In this document: positions 25,026 through 34,042 of the stretch, piece after piece
Position numbering within the stretch: the stretch's first letter is position 1
How the letters are laid out: each line of letters opens with the position of its first letter
Made by a program: the position numbers and the translations under genes
Notes under the pieces: generated by a model
Seen by the model: only the letters and a program-made list of their open reading frames with translations
The model's database searches: none
What the model was told of the DNA's origin: nothing
Assembly: GCF_002506515.1 (NCBI RefSeq)
Contig: NZ_DAXS01000052.1
Span: 4,795 to 59,401 of the forward strand
Length of the DNA: 54,607 nucleotides
Direction: 5' to 3'
From: Caldivirga sp. UBA161
GTDB lineage: Archaea > Thermoproteota > Thermoprotei > Thermoproteales > Thermocladiaceae

Positions 25026-25969
25026 TTCGCATCACTAGGCCCCTTAATCCATTGCGTAACTAGGTCGCTCATATCAGGCATATCCATAGTGCTCAGCACA
25101 TTTAACCTTAAGGAAGCTACATAGTTAGCTAACCTACATGCCTCATAACTACTAAGCCCCCTTAACAACCCAGTAATGTAGGCTGCATCGAAGGCATCGC
25201 CAGCACCAATGGTTGTTAACACATGCTTCACCTTATGTGCAGGGCAACGCTTAACATTACCATTATTAACCAGTAAGGCTCCTCCACTACCTAACTTAAT
25301 TATGAAATTACCCCCGCTCCTCCTCATTGCCTTAACAGCATCTCTAAGGCCTAGCCCATAGAGGGCCTTAGCCTCATCACTATTAAGTAAAAGCACCCCT
25401 GGCGGTTTAATTAATGTAATTAATTCCCTAACCGATCCAGCCGCGGGGCCTGGATCCAGGAACATCATTACCCCATTATCGCTGCTGACCTTAATGACCT
25501 TAATTAACGCCTCCTTAACGTCGCTGGAGTATGCTATATTGAAGCCGCTTATGAATACTGCTTTAGATGATTTTACTACTTGTTCATCAATATCACTGGG
25601 TGTTAAGTGGGCTCCAGCGCCCACATAACCTAGGAAAGCGTGCCTACCTAATTCATCAATTATGTTGTTTGAGATTGTCGTATAGGAGCCATTCATGCGT
25701 TTTATGAAACCTGTGTATACGTTTGCATTATTAAGCATGTTAATTAGGGGAATTGAGAATGGGTCATTACCAAGCTTATCAATTACAGCCACCTTTAAGC
25801 CAAGCCTACTGGCTATAACCGCAACACTACATGCACCCCCAGGTGATAGTACTGGTTCACTAGCCACTACTAGGTCATATGCCCTTATGGGAAGCCTCCT
25901 AACCCTATAATATATGTCTAGGACGCAGTCTGAGACAACTAATAGATCAAACACTAGGCTACACCCCAT
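25022..25969 (-). CDS. PfkB-family sugar kinase
   Basis: 315-aa ribokinase-fold kinase. Substrate-side GGACSVAVIASRLGLKVAVIDKLGNDPFS is the PfkB signature 1 and TIGAGDAFDAAYITGLLRG signature 2, where the Asp is the catalytic base and GAGD the anion hole. The substrate may be a sugar, sugar acid or nucleoside. Its 5' end overlaps the MFS transporter gene by 16 bases in the same direction, so uptake and phosphorylation are coupled. This suggests that the transporter's cargo is the kinase substrate. Confidence 0.88.
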   Translation of the reverse strand: MGCSLVFDLLVVSDCVLDIYYRVRRLPIRAYDLVVASEPVLSPGGACSVAVIASRLGLKVAVIDKLGNDPFSIPLINMLNNANVYTGFIKRMNGSYTTISNNIIDELGRHAFLGYVGAGAHLTPSDIDEQVVKSSKAVFISGFNIAYSSDVKEALIKVIKVSSDNGVMMFLDPGPAAGSVRELITLIKPPGVLLLNSDEAKALYGLGLRDAVKAMRRSGGNFIIKLGSGGALLVNNGNVKRCPAHKVKHVLTTIGAGDAFDAAYITGLLRGLSSYEACRLANYVASLRLNVLSTMDMPDMSDLVTQWIKGPSDAN

Positions 25970-27207
25970 ATCCTTACACTAATGCCCTTACCAGTTTCCA
26001 CACCTACAATGTACCAGATTATGCTTGCCGCAGCCCCAACCCCCAGTATTATTGAGTCAACAAGTAGGTACAGTTTCATTGGTATGTAAGCTGAGGCAAA
26101 TAGTACTGGGATTGAGCCACCCAGTGAAATAACCCTAACTAATGCAGTGTAGGTCCCCCTCCTAATCACCCTCCAGTACTCTGACTTAAGTGTGTCCTCG
26201 GTTAAGAAGTACGCATTAATTAGTATTGAGAATACTGCGAATAAGCCCCAGAACACACCTAAGTTACGCATCCAAATATTGGTAGTTAATGCCAGTATTA
26301 AGGTAATGAGGGTCAATCCCAGTGAGGAGGTGGCAAGCATCACCTTCCTACTCACTGAGTCAGCAAATAAACCTATGATTACCCCTGATGCTAAGGCCAC
26401 TATGGAAAAAACCAGTATTAGCCAATTGGTTAGGCTTGGTAGGAAGTATGGTCCAAGAGTTAAGGCCAGTAAACTGAACCCAGCTGTATAGGCCCATCCA
26501 ATTAACCCACCCACCATTATCCTTAACCATGTTGGAGGTAGCCTAATCCTCACAGCATACTCATAGGGCGAATTACTAGTATTACTATTAGCCATATTAT
26601 TAATTTCATTAACTTTACCAACAGCCTCCAGCCACAGTGTGGATTCAGGGATCATTCGCCTAAGCACATATAGTAAAGGCGCTATGATTATTAACGTGGC
26701 TCCCAACGCCGCTCTCTGCATCATTGGGTTAACGTTAAGTAACGTGAGTGAAGCAGCCAATACGCCACCTAAGTTAGTGAAGTTAAGTATGAGGAAAACT
26801 AACCTACTCCTAAGCCTACTTGGGAAGTATTCATGGGCGGCGGTCATAACTGTATTATATTCACCACCAGTGGCTAATAGTAGTAGGCTTAGGAATACTA
26901 GTAGCATTACGTATCCTTGGCTAATCATTAATCCAACAGCACCAGCAATGTACATTAGGAGGGTTAAGTAAAGTGTCCTCCTCCTACCAAGCGCATCTGA
27001 GAGTGGGCCAGCTATAACACCACCGATCAGTAGCCATAATGGTGGCCAAATCATTAATAAGGCTGTTAGGTACCTTGGCGTAATCACCCAGCCAGTGGCT
27101 AAGTATGAGATTGAGTATATGTATGCTTCAACAGTTGTGCTTAAGCTAAACACTATGAAGGCTATAGTATGTGTTTTACTCCAGGATTCCTCAATTGCTG
27201 AGGCCAC
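25954..27207 (-). CDS. MFS transporter (sugar-transporter type), operon with PfkB kinase
   Basis: 417 aa with 12 predicted TM segments. The MFS loop 2-3 motif is visible as GPLSDALGRRRTLYLTLLM and its second-half partner as GLFADSVSRKVMLATSSL. The first half resembles metabolite:H+ symporters of the sugar-porter/SV2 branch (YVMLLVFLSLLLLATGGEYN). GTG start with atatttaaaaa TATA at about 27228-27238. Directly followed by, and overlapping, the PfkB gene. Confidence 0.88.
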   Translation of the reverse strand: MASAIEESWSKTHTIAFIVFSLSTTVEAYIYSISYLATGWVITPRYLTALLMIWPPLWLLIGGVIAGPLSDALGRRRTLYLTLLMYIAGAVGLMISQGYVMLLVFLSLLLLATGGEYNTVMTAAHEYFPSRLRSRLVFLILNFTNLGGVLAASLTLLNVNPMMQRAALGATLIIIAPLLYVLRRMIPESTLWLEAVGKVNEINNMANSNTSNSPYEYAVRIRLPPTWLRIMVGGLIGWAYTAGFSLLALTLGPYFLPSLTNWLILVFSIVALASGVIIGLFADSVSRKVMLATSSLGLTLITLILALTTNIWMRNLGVFWGLFAVFSILINAYFLTEDTLKSEYWRVIRRGTYTALVRVISLGGSIPVLFASAYIPMKLYLLVDSIILGVGAAASIIWYIVGVETGKGISVRIWGVA

Positions 27208-27313
27208 AGTGCTAGGATAATTATCCTATTTTTAAATATTGCCTAATGCTAACTCAATAACCTAATAAGCACATAACCTCATTAACATATTATGGTATTT
27301 TAGATTCGAATAA

Positions 27314-27757
27314 TTATCTAACAGGTTTCTGTTTCTTACCAAGTAGTATAGCTTTAAGGCTAACTCCATTAACCTTAGTTACCTTAAACCTTACGCCAGG
27401 TAAGTCACCGTACGCCCTACCCTCAGGCCCTCCAATCCTCTCAATTATGACCTCATCATGCTCATTAATGAGGTTTAACCCACCATCCCAAGGTACGAAT
27501 GCTGTAACAACTTTACCATTCTTAGTAAGTTGAACCCTAACGCACTTCCTAACCGCTGCATTTGGTTTCCTAGCCTCAACACCCACCTTCTCAAGAACTA
27601 TACCCCTAGCCATTGGGGCTCCTTCCAGTGGATCATACTTCTTAACGAAGCCCAACGCACGCTTCTTATACTGAATATCACTCCACCTGAACTTCTGCCT
27701 CTTCCTCCTAAGCTTCCTAGCAGCATACAGCCCTAGTGGGCTCTTTTTACCACTCAC
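27314..27757 (-). CDS. rps12: Ribosomal protein S12 (uS12)
   Basis: Small-subunit protein at the decoding centre. Diagnostic stretches KPNAAVRKCVRVQL and GPEGRAYGDLPGVRFKV, with an archaeal N-terminal extension (KSPLGLYAARKLRRKRQKFRW). 147 aa is normal. GTG start. It is last in L30e-NusA-S12, the tail of the archaeal RNA polymerase operon; rpoA2 and S7 are missing on either side. Confidence 0.97.
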   Translation of the reverse strand: MSGKKSPLGLYAARKLRRKRQKFRWSDIQYKKRALGFVKKYDPLEGAPMARGIVLEKVGVEARKPNAAVRKCVRVQLTKNGKVVTAFVPWDGGLNLINEHDEVIIERIGGPEGRAYGDLPGVRFKVTKVNGVSLKAILLGKKQKPVR

Positions 27758-27788
27758 AATGTGCCCCCCTGAGTCAGCTTAATAAGCG

Positions 27789-28235
27789 TTATGGTATCTT
27801 AACGTTATCAATGTCGAAGTACCTCTTAGCCAGTAATGCTGCCCTTTTAAGATTCCTATGGTACTTGCCTAATGCTATACCCTTCTCCCCCTCCTCAACC
27901 CTAATTATAGCCACCTTCCCATTATTAGGAAGCTTATTAATAGTTATGTTAATTACCTTAGCTGGGTAAAGTGCATTCCTTAACAATTCCTCAGGGTCAT
28001 CACCATACTCAACTATTTCAACATCCTTGCCGAGTAGATTCTTAAGCTTCTTAACATTTATACCCCCTTTACCAACAGCCAATGGTGCGAAATTCTTATC
28101 TACCATGAATATTATCCTATTGAATTCAGGGTCATATATTGCATCCCTTGGCGTTATCCCGGTGATGCTTTCGAATAGTGCTGCGTACCTTAATTCATCA
28201 TCAGTAAGTATAATTCGACCCCTACTCTTAGACAT
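27789..28235 (-). CDS. nusA: NusA-like transcription factor (archaeal, KH domains)
   Basis: Short archaeal NusA consisting of two KH domains: FAPLAVGKGGINVKKLKNLLG and EGEKGIALGKYHRNLKRAALLAK each contain the G-K/Y-G-x-x-G RNA-binding loop or its variant. Probably binds RNA during transcription or rRNA processing. The frame reaches 28250, but ATG at 28235 (MSKSRGRIILTDDEL) looks like the real start; it overlaps the L30e stop by eight bases, pointing to coupled translation. Confidence 0.93.
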   Translation of the reverse strand: MSKSRGRIILTDDELRYAALFESITGITPRDAIYDPEFNRIIFMVDKNFAPLAVGKGGINVKKLKNLLGKDVEIVEYGDDPEELLRNALYPAKVINITINKLPNNGKVAIIRVEEGEKGIALGKYHRNLKRAALLAKRYFDIDNVKIP

Positions 28236-28539
28236 TGCCACCACCAGCAAGAGACATTATACTACTCTCCCCTGGGTCAATAATAGCCACAACAGCTATT
28301 TTATGGCTTCTCCTTAGAGCACCACCCAATTCCCAGCTTGAACCAGCATATGTGAATATTGGCACTTGAGATAACTTAGCGTATCTTTCAACATCCTGCC
28401 TAATACTTGGTGGCACGTTAGCGGCCATTATAACTAACTTAGCGTCACCATTAAGTATAGCCTTTATTGATTGCCTAACACCCATCGTCAACCTACCTGT
28501 GTTAGCTACAACTTGCAGTTCCCTTGATATATCTATCAT
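28228..28539 (-). CDS. rpl30e: Ribosomal protein L30e
   Basis: 103-aa member of the L7Ae/L30e family: TGRLTMGVRQSIKAILNGDAKLVIMAANVPPS is the RNA-binding core and AGSSWELGGALRR the family C-terminal half. First gene of the NusA-S12 cluster, with an excellent TATA element (cttttataaa, 28561-28570) 27 bp before the ATG, so the cluster is independently promoted rather than read through from an RNA polymerase operon. Confidence 0.96.
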   Translation of the reverse strand: MIDISRELQVVANTGRLTMGVRQSIKAILNGDAKLVIMAANVPPSIRQDVERYAKLSQVPIFTYAGSSWELGGALRRSHKIAVVAIIDPGESSIMSLAGGGNV

Positions 28540-28629
28540 CTACCTCCATCATCCCTTAGTCTTTTATAAATCTTTCGCCAAGGAGCCTAACCATAGGCTA
28601 ATTATATAGCAATAATGTTTAGCATTAAG

Positions 28630-28646
28630 GGGGTTCATTAAACCCC
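28630..28646. terminator. Hairpin behind the AMMECR1 gene
   Basis: GGGGTT, loop CATTA, AACCCC: six perfect pairs about 15 bp past the stop codon of the AMMECR1 gene on the minus strand. Possible terminator, though no long T run follows. Confidence 0.3.
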
Positions 28647-28660
28647 ATGTTAACGATGCA

Positions 28661-29335
28661 TTAATTCACCAAACCCTTGGCCGAGTTTATTTCCCTAAGG
28701 TACTTATTCATGTAAAGTAGCCTCTCAATAACCTCACCCTCAGGTTCTAGTTCATAGAATACCTGAGTCTCAAAGATCCTGACTTCACCGCATCCCTTAC
28801 TGCATATGAGTGAAATTAACTCATCCATTGATGGGAGCCTATTCTTCTCCTCACTGAACTTAGCTGCGGTTTCAATAATCTTATGCGCTAAGTAAGCCTC
28901 AATACTACCATCTGGCCTCTTAATTAGTAAACCATGATAACCCGGTATGAATACTTTGGTTAAGTTATCCATGTTCACTTGCCTAGGTTGATTATTGACG
29001 ACAACTTCAATAACTACTCTCTTAACCTCACTTAGCGATAGTGGGCTATACTTAGGTGAATTGAATGCCGCATACCTAGCTATCATTATTACGTCATCGT
29101 AAAGGTTCCTAATGGGGTACGGTGACCCAACATCACCTCTAAGCTCCCTATACCTGAATCCATTACTTACCTTAATCTTCTCCACAGACACCCATACGCC
29201 AAGGCTCATTGACTTAAGGTGATCGGCAGTAATGGGAATCTTCTCAATATTCCTTAACTTGCTCTCTATTGCGTACCTAGCCAACTTAATCAGTAGCGCA
29301 CCATCACTTAATGTTAATGGCCTAAATAAATCCAT
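28661..29335 (-). CDS. AMMECR1 domain protein
   Basis: 224-aa AMMECR1-family protein of unknown biochemical role, conserved in archaea and eukaryotes. YRELRGDVGSPYPIRNLYDDVIMIARYAAFNSPKY corresponds to the usual LRGC-(I/V)-G block followed by the conserved helix; here the Cys of LRGC is replaced by Asp. The C-terminal half carries VFIPGYHGLLIKRPDGSIE and GCGEVRIFETQVF. In many archaea the gene sits near radical-SAM or Memo proteins; here it stands alone with a gctttaaac TATA 28 bp upstream. Confidence 0.85.
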   Translation of the reverse strand: MDLFRPLTLSDGALLIKLARYAIESKLRNIEKIPITADHLKSMSLGVWVSVEKIKVSNGFRYRELRGDVGSPYPIRNLYDDVIMIARYAAFNSPKYSPLSLSEVKRVVIEVVVNNQPRQVNMDNLTKVFIPGYHGLLIKRPDGSIEAYLAHKIIETAAKFSEEKNRLPSMDELISLICSKGCGEVRIFETQVFYELEPEGEVIERLLYMNKYLREINSAKGLVN

Positions 29336-29466
29336 TGAAGCTACTGCGCATTCCTAGGTTTAAAGCATAATCCAATGATTAACCAGTAATATGTTAGTAT
29401 TATCAGCAATCTAAGAGGAATAATTTAGAAGATACCGCTTGAACCTTAGGTATTGGGGGTGCAGCG

Positions 29467-31737
29467 TTAATACATGTGGTCAAGTAGGCTGCCTCCACTG
29501 CGCCTATTTTTCCCCTTAACCATGGGTTCATTAAACTTAACCACCCTACCATCCTTAACCAATTGGCGGGCCTGCTCAATTATTGAGCCAGCAATCTTAT
29601 CCCCTATTCCACGTACCCTAGTTAAGTCACTTACATTTGCCTTAGCCAAATCCTCAATTGACCTATAGCCTGCAGTGTAGAGGGCCCTGGCCCTAACCCT
29701 ACCCACACCCTCAAGGTTAATGACCAACTCCAGTAATTCATCATTAACACCATACTTTACCCTATACCTAAGCGCCCTTAACCCATTCACAATACTACCA
29801 CTTAACCCCAGTGTCCTAGCCAGTTCCTGAAGTGCCCCTATTAGCCACTCAGCCTGATCTGAGAGTACTCTTAAATCCCCAGGCTGCACGTCATAAGCCT
29901 TCATTATCTGGTCCTCACTGCTTTCATTAATCCACTCAAGGAGCGCCATGGCTGTTTTAAACTCTGACAGGAAGTCCTCATAATCCTCAGGGTAGTTAAC
30001 TAACTCATCTACTTCACTGGGTTTAAGGGGTATTGAGGACCACATTGAGGCTGCCTGTTGAGCTAGGTCATCAAGTTCACTCTTCCTCACCTTAACCTTA
30101 GGTATCTTAGGTGACTTAACAACAAGCATCAGTGAGTAGGCGTTTAAGTCAGCATCATTACTGAGACTGTTTAAACCCATTATGAAGACATGCGCTGTAT
30201 CTGGGTCAAGGTACATCCTATTAACCACCTCACCAACCTCAGTAGCTTCAAGCTTAGCACCATTCTTTATTATGAAGCCGTAATCAACCAGTTCATCAAT
30301 AATCCTACTAATCATTCTCCTCACTGAATTAACTTGAATCATTGATGATAACTTACCCTGAAACCCAGCGAAGGTGTTTGAGGTAAACTTAACTAGGTCA
30401 TCGATGGTTTCAGCATATTGGCTAGCCACTGCAGATAGTATGTGGAATTTAAGTGATGTAGTGTTCATGAAGTTTGACTTAACGTACTCCGGTGGGGACT
30501 TAATGTACTTATCAATTACGTAATCCACCTCATCCTTACTTGAGGCAATTATTATTGCTTCACCATAGGGATCAAGGCCTGGCCTACCTGCTCTACCAGC
30601 CATCTGCTTATACTCCATTACAGGTATTTCAATGAAGCCGAAGCCTGGTTCATAACGCCTATATTCATTGATAATAACCCTGCGTGCAGGTAAATTAACC
30701 CCAGCGGCTAATGTTGTCGTGGATGCTAATACCCTTAATACGCCCCTCCTAAACCCCTCTTCAATAACCCTCCTAACCTCTAATTCAAGGCCAGCGTGGT
30801 GGAAGGATACGCCACACTTTATTAAGCCTATTAATTCCTCAGCCAGTATTCTTGAGGATGAAGCCTCCTTAACCTCCTCAGCCAGCTTATTCGCTTCACT
30901 GGGGTCAATGTACCTAACTGGGGATGAGCATATGTATTCAGCTAGCTTTCTAGCTATCCTCACTGCTCCTTGCCTTGATGATGAGAAAACCAGTGCTTGC
31001 CCACCATCATTCAAGGTATCCACAGTGAGGTTAACCAGTGGGTCACCTTGCCCACTGATTCGCCTCTCACCATCATTAATGTAGGTTACTATACCCCTAT
31101 GGTAAACCCCCTCCCTTAGGCTAACCGGCCTCCAATCCGACTTGACTAGCTTAGCGTTAAGCCAATTAGCCAACTCCTCCGGGTTGCCTATTGTTGCGCT
31201 TAAGCCAATAATCTGCGGGTTAAGGTTAAGCATCCTTAACTTAGCTATAATTGATTCTATTATCGGCCCCCTCTCATCATCATTAATGAAGTGTATCTCA
31301 TCAATTATGAGTTGCCCAACACTCCATATCCAACTTGGCTTAAGCCTAAGTAAGCTATCAAGCTTCTCATAAGTGGTTATTATTACGTCATAGGAGCCTA
31401 ACCACCTATCCTCACTATTGTAGTCACCTGTTGAGGCAGCCACCCTAATGCCTAATTCACTGTACATGTTGAAGTCGTTAAGCTTCTCGAAGGCTAATGC
31501 CTTCAAGGGGACAGCCACCAGTGACTTCTTATCATTAACCAGGACATTGTTTACAGCAGCTACTTCAGCTAGAAGCGTCTTACCTGAGGCTGTGGCTGAA
31601 ACCATAAGTACGTTTTCACCATTAAGTAAACCAGCCCTAACAGCCTCCTCCTGGGGTGGATACAGCGTCTTAATGCCCCTCTTACTTATTAAGAAGTCCC
31701 TAAGCACGCTTGGCAGTGGTAACTCCTCAATGTTCAC
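29467..31737 (-). CDS. hel308: Ski2-like ATP-dependent DNA helicase (Hel308 / Hjm)
   Basis: Superfamily 2, 3'-5' helicase acting at stalled forks and recombination intermediates. Seen in order: Q-motif region IKTLYPPQEEAV, Walker A SATASGKTLLAE (near 50), DEIH box IIDEIHFI (near 145), motif III GLSATIGNPEELANWL, motif IV-VI segments FSSSRQGAVRIA, AGVNLPARRVII, QMAGRAGRPG, a winged helix, a ratchet domain, and a C-terminal helix-hairpin-helix pair (LEGVGRVRARALY, VRGIGDKIAGSI). 756 aa is typical, slightly longer than the best-known members. Confidence 0.93.
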   Translation of the reverse strand: MNIEELPLPSVLRDFLISKRGIKTLYPPQEEAVRAGLLNGENVLMVSATASGKTLLAEVAAVNNVLVNDKKSLVAVPLKALAFEKLNDFNMYSELGIRVAASTGDYNSEDRWLGSYDVIITTYEKLDSLLRLKPSWIWSVGQLIIDEIHFINDDERGPIIESIIAKLRMLNLNPQIIGLSATIGNPEELANWLNAKLVKSDWRPVSLREGVYHRGIVTYINDGERRISGQGDPLVNLTVDTLNDGGQALVFSSSRQGAVRIARKLAEYICSSPVRYIDPSEANKLAEEVKEASSSRILAEELIGLIKCGVSFHHAGLELEVRRVIEEGFRRGVLRVLASTTTLAAGVNLPARRVIINEYRRYEPGFGFIEIPVMEYKQMAGRAGRPGLDPYGEAIIIASSKDEVDYVIDKYIKSPPEYVKSNFMNTTSLKFHILSAVASQYAETIDDLVKFTSNTFAGFQGKLSSMIQVNSVRRMISRIIDELVDYGFIIKNGAKLEATEVGEVVNRMYLDPDTAHVFIMGLNSLSNDADLNAYSLMLVVKSPKIPKVKVRKSELDDLAQQAASMWSSIPLKPSEVDELVNYPEDYEDFLSEFKTAMALLEWINESSEDQIMKAYDVQPGDLRVLSDQAEWLIGALQELARTLGLSGSIVNGLRALRYRVKYGVNDELLELVINLEGVGRVRARALYTAGYRSIEDLAKANVSDLTRVRGIGDKIAGSIIEQARQLVKDGRVVKFNEPMVKGKNRRSGGSLLDHMY

Positions 31738-31897
31738 TAAGGGGGTTGCACCTTAATGCTTAATATTTCTTATCATTATAGGTGGCTTAAAGTTTAAACC
31801 TAAGGAAGGAACACAACCTAAGTACCCGCACCACTGATCATCATCTATAAAGCTTAAAAAGGCCTCATTCATTAACCCACTGCTAAGGTGTCTTGTA

Positions 31898-32941
31898 GTG
31901 GGGTTGAAGATTCATAGGCCTAGGAGAGGATCCATGGCCTACTACCCTAGGAAGAGGGCTAGCGACATAGTGCCTAGGATACGTAATTGGCCTGTGATTG
32001 ACTTAGGTAAGCCCACCCTCCTTGGTTTCGTTGGTTATAAGGCTGGTATGGTTCACGTTACCATGGTTGATGATAGGAAGACAAGCCCATTCTTCGGTAA
32101 GGAGCTCATTAAGGCGGCTACAGTTGTGGAGGTTCCCCCACTTTATGTTGTTGGTTTAAGGGCTTACGCAATTAATCCCCTTAATGCTGAGTTAGTAAGT
32201 GTTGGTGAGGCTTGGGTTAATATCCCTAATGATGTGAGGAAGTATATTACAAGGAGGATACCTACATTACCTGAGAAGTTTGATACTGATAAGGCACTTA
32301 CTGAACTTCAGGGTTTACTTGACTCAGTAAGCTATATTAAGGTTATTGCAATGACTCAGCCCTATAAGGCTGGTGTAGGTAAGAAGACGCCTGAGGTTCT
32401 TGAAATACCCGTGGGTGGTGTACCAGCAATTGATGAACAGTTCAAGTACGCCTCAGGGTTATTGGGTAAGGAGGTTAAGCCAGTTGATATCTTTAAACCT
32501 GGTCAATTAGTGGACGTTATAGGGGTCACTAAGGGTAAGGGTACTCAGGGCGTGATTAAGAGGTTTGGCGTTAAGGAGTTGCCCAGGTGGCATAAGCATA
32601 GGAAGGGTTCGAGGAGAACTGGGACAGTTGGGCCTAAGCCTGCGGTAATGTACACTCAACCAAGGATGGGGCAGATGGGGTTCCATAGGCGCACTGAGTA
32701 TAATAAGAGGATACTTAGGATAAGTGATAATGGTTCTGAAATAACGCCTAAGGGTGGGTTTAAGCATTACGGTATAATAAGGAGCAGCTATATACTCATT
32801 GAGGGTTCAACACCGGGTGTGGTTAAGAGGCTTATAGCCTTCAGATACCCCATTAGGCCGCCGTTTAATTATGACCTTAAGCAGGTTCAGGCACCAAGCG
32901 TGACCTGGGTAAGCACAATGGGCATTAGTGGGGTGAGTTGA
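31898..32941 (+). CDS. rpl3: Ribosomal protein L3 (uL3)
   Basis: 347-aa archaeal L3. N-terminal HRPRRGSMAYYPRKRAS, VDVIGVTKGKGTQGVIKRFG and WHKHRKGSRRTGTVG are diagnostic; the last reaches the peptidyl-transferase centre. GTG start; gcttaaaaagg TATA element ends about 35 bp upstream, and an AAGGTG Shine-Dalgarno-like sequence lies 6-12 bp before the start, so this mRNA appears to be leadered. First gene of the L3-L4-L23 operon. Confidence 0.97.
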   Translation: MGLKIHRPRRGSMAYYPRKRASDIVPRIRNWPVIDLGKPTLLGFVGYKAGMVHVTMVDDRKTSPFFGKELIKAATVVEVPPLYVVGLRAYAINPLNAELVSVGEAWVNIPNDVRKYITRRIPTLPEKFDTDKALTELQGLLDSVSYIKVIAMTQPYKAGVGKKTPEVLEIPVGGVPAIDEQFKYASGLLGKEVKPVDIFKPGQLVDVIGVTKGKGTQGVIKRFGVKELPRWHKHRKGSRRTGTVGPKPAVMYTQPRMGQMGFHRRTEYNKRILRISDNGSEITPKGGFKHYGIIRSSYILIEGSTPGVVKRLIAFRYPIRPPFNYDLKQVQAPSVTWVSTMGISGVS

Positions 32942-32942
32942 A

Positions 32943-33779
32943 GTGAGTATTGACTTATCCCCATTACTTAAGAATAAGTATGAAGTTCCAACTAAGGCCA
33001 AGTTACTGAACCTTAACGGTGAGGCAGTTGGTGAAGTGGACTTACCTGAGCATTTCAGGACGCCGATAAGGCTGGACTTAATTAGGAGGGCTGTGTTAAG
33101 TGCATTAACAGCTAGATTTCAACCGAAGGGTACTGATAAGGAGGCTGGTTTAAGGACATCGGCAGTAAGCTTCGGTACTGGCTTAGGTATAGCCAGGGTT
33201 CCTAGGATTAAAGGCAACATGTGGCCGAGGGCTAGGATTGCACCAAACGTGGTTAAGGGTAGGAGGGCTCATCCACCTAAGGTTGAGAAGAGACTGTGGG
33301 AGAGGATTAATAGGAAGGAGAGGCTCCTAGCGATTAGGTCAGCCATAGCCGCCACCGCAGTCAAGGAGCTTGTAATAGCGAGGGGGCACTTGGTGGGTGA
33401 TGTTAAGGCAATACCACTGGTTGTTGTTAATGACTTTGAGGGGATTAGTAAGGCCGCTGACGTTAAGACCGTGTTTAAGGCTCTTGGACTATGGGGTGAT
33501 GTACTTAAGGCTCAAGGCAATATAAGGATTAGAGCCGGGAGGGGTAAGATGAGGGGTAGGAGGTATAAGGAGCCTAAGAGTGTTCTGGTTGTTGTCTCAA
33601 GGAAGGATGCGCCGGTGATTAGGGCTGTTAGGAACATGGCTGGGGTTGATGTTGTTTACGTCGATAACTTAAGTATACTTCATTTAGCGCCGGGGGGTGT
33701 GCCAGGCAGGTTGACGTTATGGACCCAGGGGGCTATTGAAAGGTTAAGTAATGAGAAGCTCTTCACAGTGGGTGAGTGA
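32943..33779 (+). CDS. rpl4: Ribosomal protein L4 (uL4)
   Basis: 278-aa L4: RTSAVSFGTGLGIARVPRI with GRRAHPPKVEKRLWERIN forms the internal extended loop lining the exit tunnel; GRGKMRGRRYKEPKSVLVVVS follows. GTG start, one base behind the L3 stop. It overlaps L23 by four bases (GTGA). Confidence 0.97.
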   Translation: MSIDLSPLLKNKYEVPTKAKLLNLNGEAVGEVDLPEHFRTPIRLDLIRRAVLSALTARFQPKGTDKEAGLRTSAVSFGTGLGIARVPRIKGNMWPRARIAPNVVKGRRAHPPKVEKRLWERINRKERLLAIRSAIAATAVKELVIARGHLVGDVKAIPLVVVNDFEGISKAADVKTVFKALGLWGDVLKAQGNIRIRAGRGKMRGRRYKEPKSVLVVVSRKDAPVIRAVRNMAGVDVVYVDNLSILHLAPGGVPGRLTLWTQGAIERLSNEKLFTVGE

Positions 33780-34042
33780 GCGTGTCAACTCAACCAATCA
33801 TAACCAGGTTCGTTTTAACTGAAAAGGCTATTAGGTTGGCTGAGAAAGAGAATACACTAACCGTAGTGGTGCCTAGGAGTGTTAACAAGAAGGTGATTAG
33901 GGATTACGTGGAGAAGGCCTATAAAGTTAAGGTCATTGATGTGAGGACTCTAATAACTATGGAGGGGGAGAAGAAGGCTTACGTAAGGTTATCAAGTGAG
34001 AATAATGCCATTGAACTATTAACAAACCTAGGGTTACTGTAA
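33776..34042 (+). CDS. rpl23: Ribosomal protein L23 (uL23)
   Basis: 88-aa L23, placed at the exit tunnel mouth where SRP docks. RFVLTEKAIRLAEKENTLTVVV and VKVIDVRTLITMEGEKKAYVRL are family segments. Starts with GTG overlapping the L4 stop. Its TAA is directly followed by the stop of the convergent glucokinase gene (TAATTA). The normal next genes L2 and S19 are not here. Confidence 0.96.
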   Translation: MSVSTQPIITRFVLTEKAIRLAEKENTLTVVVPRSVNKKVIRDYVEKAYKVKVIDVRTLITMEGEKKAYVRLSSENNAIELLTNLGLL

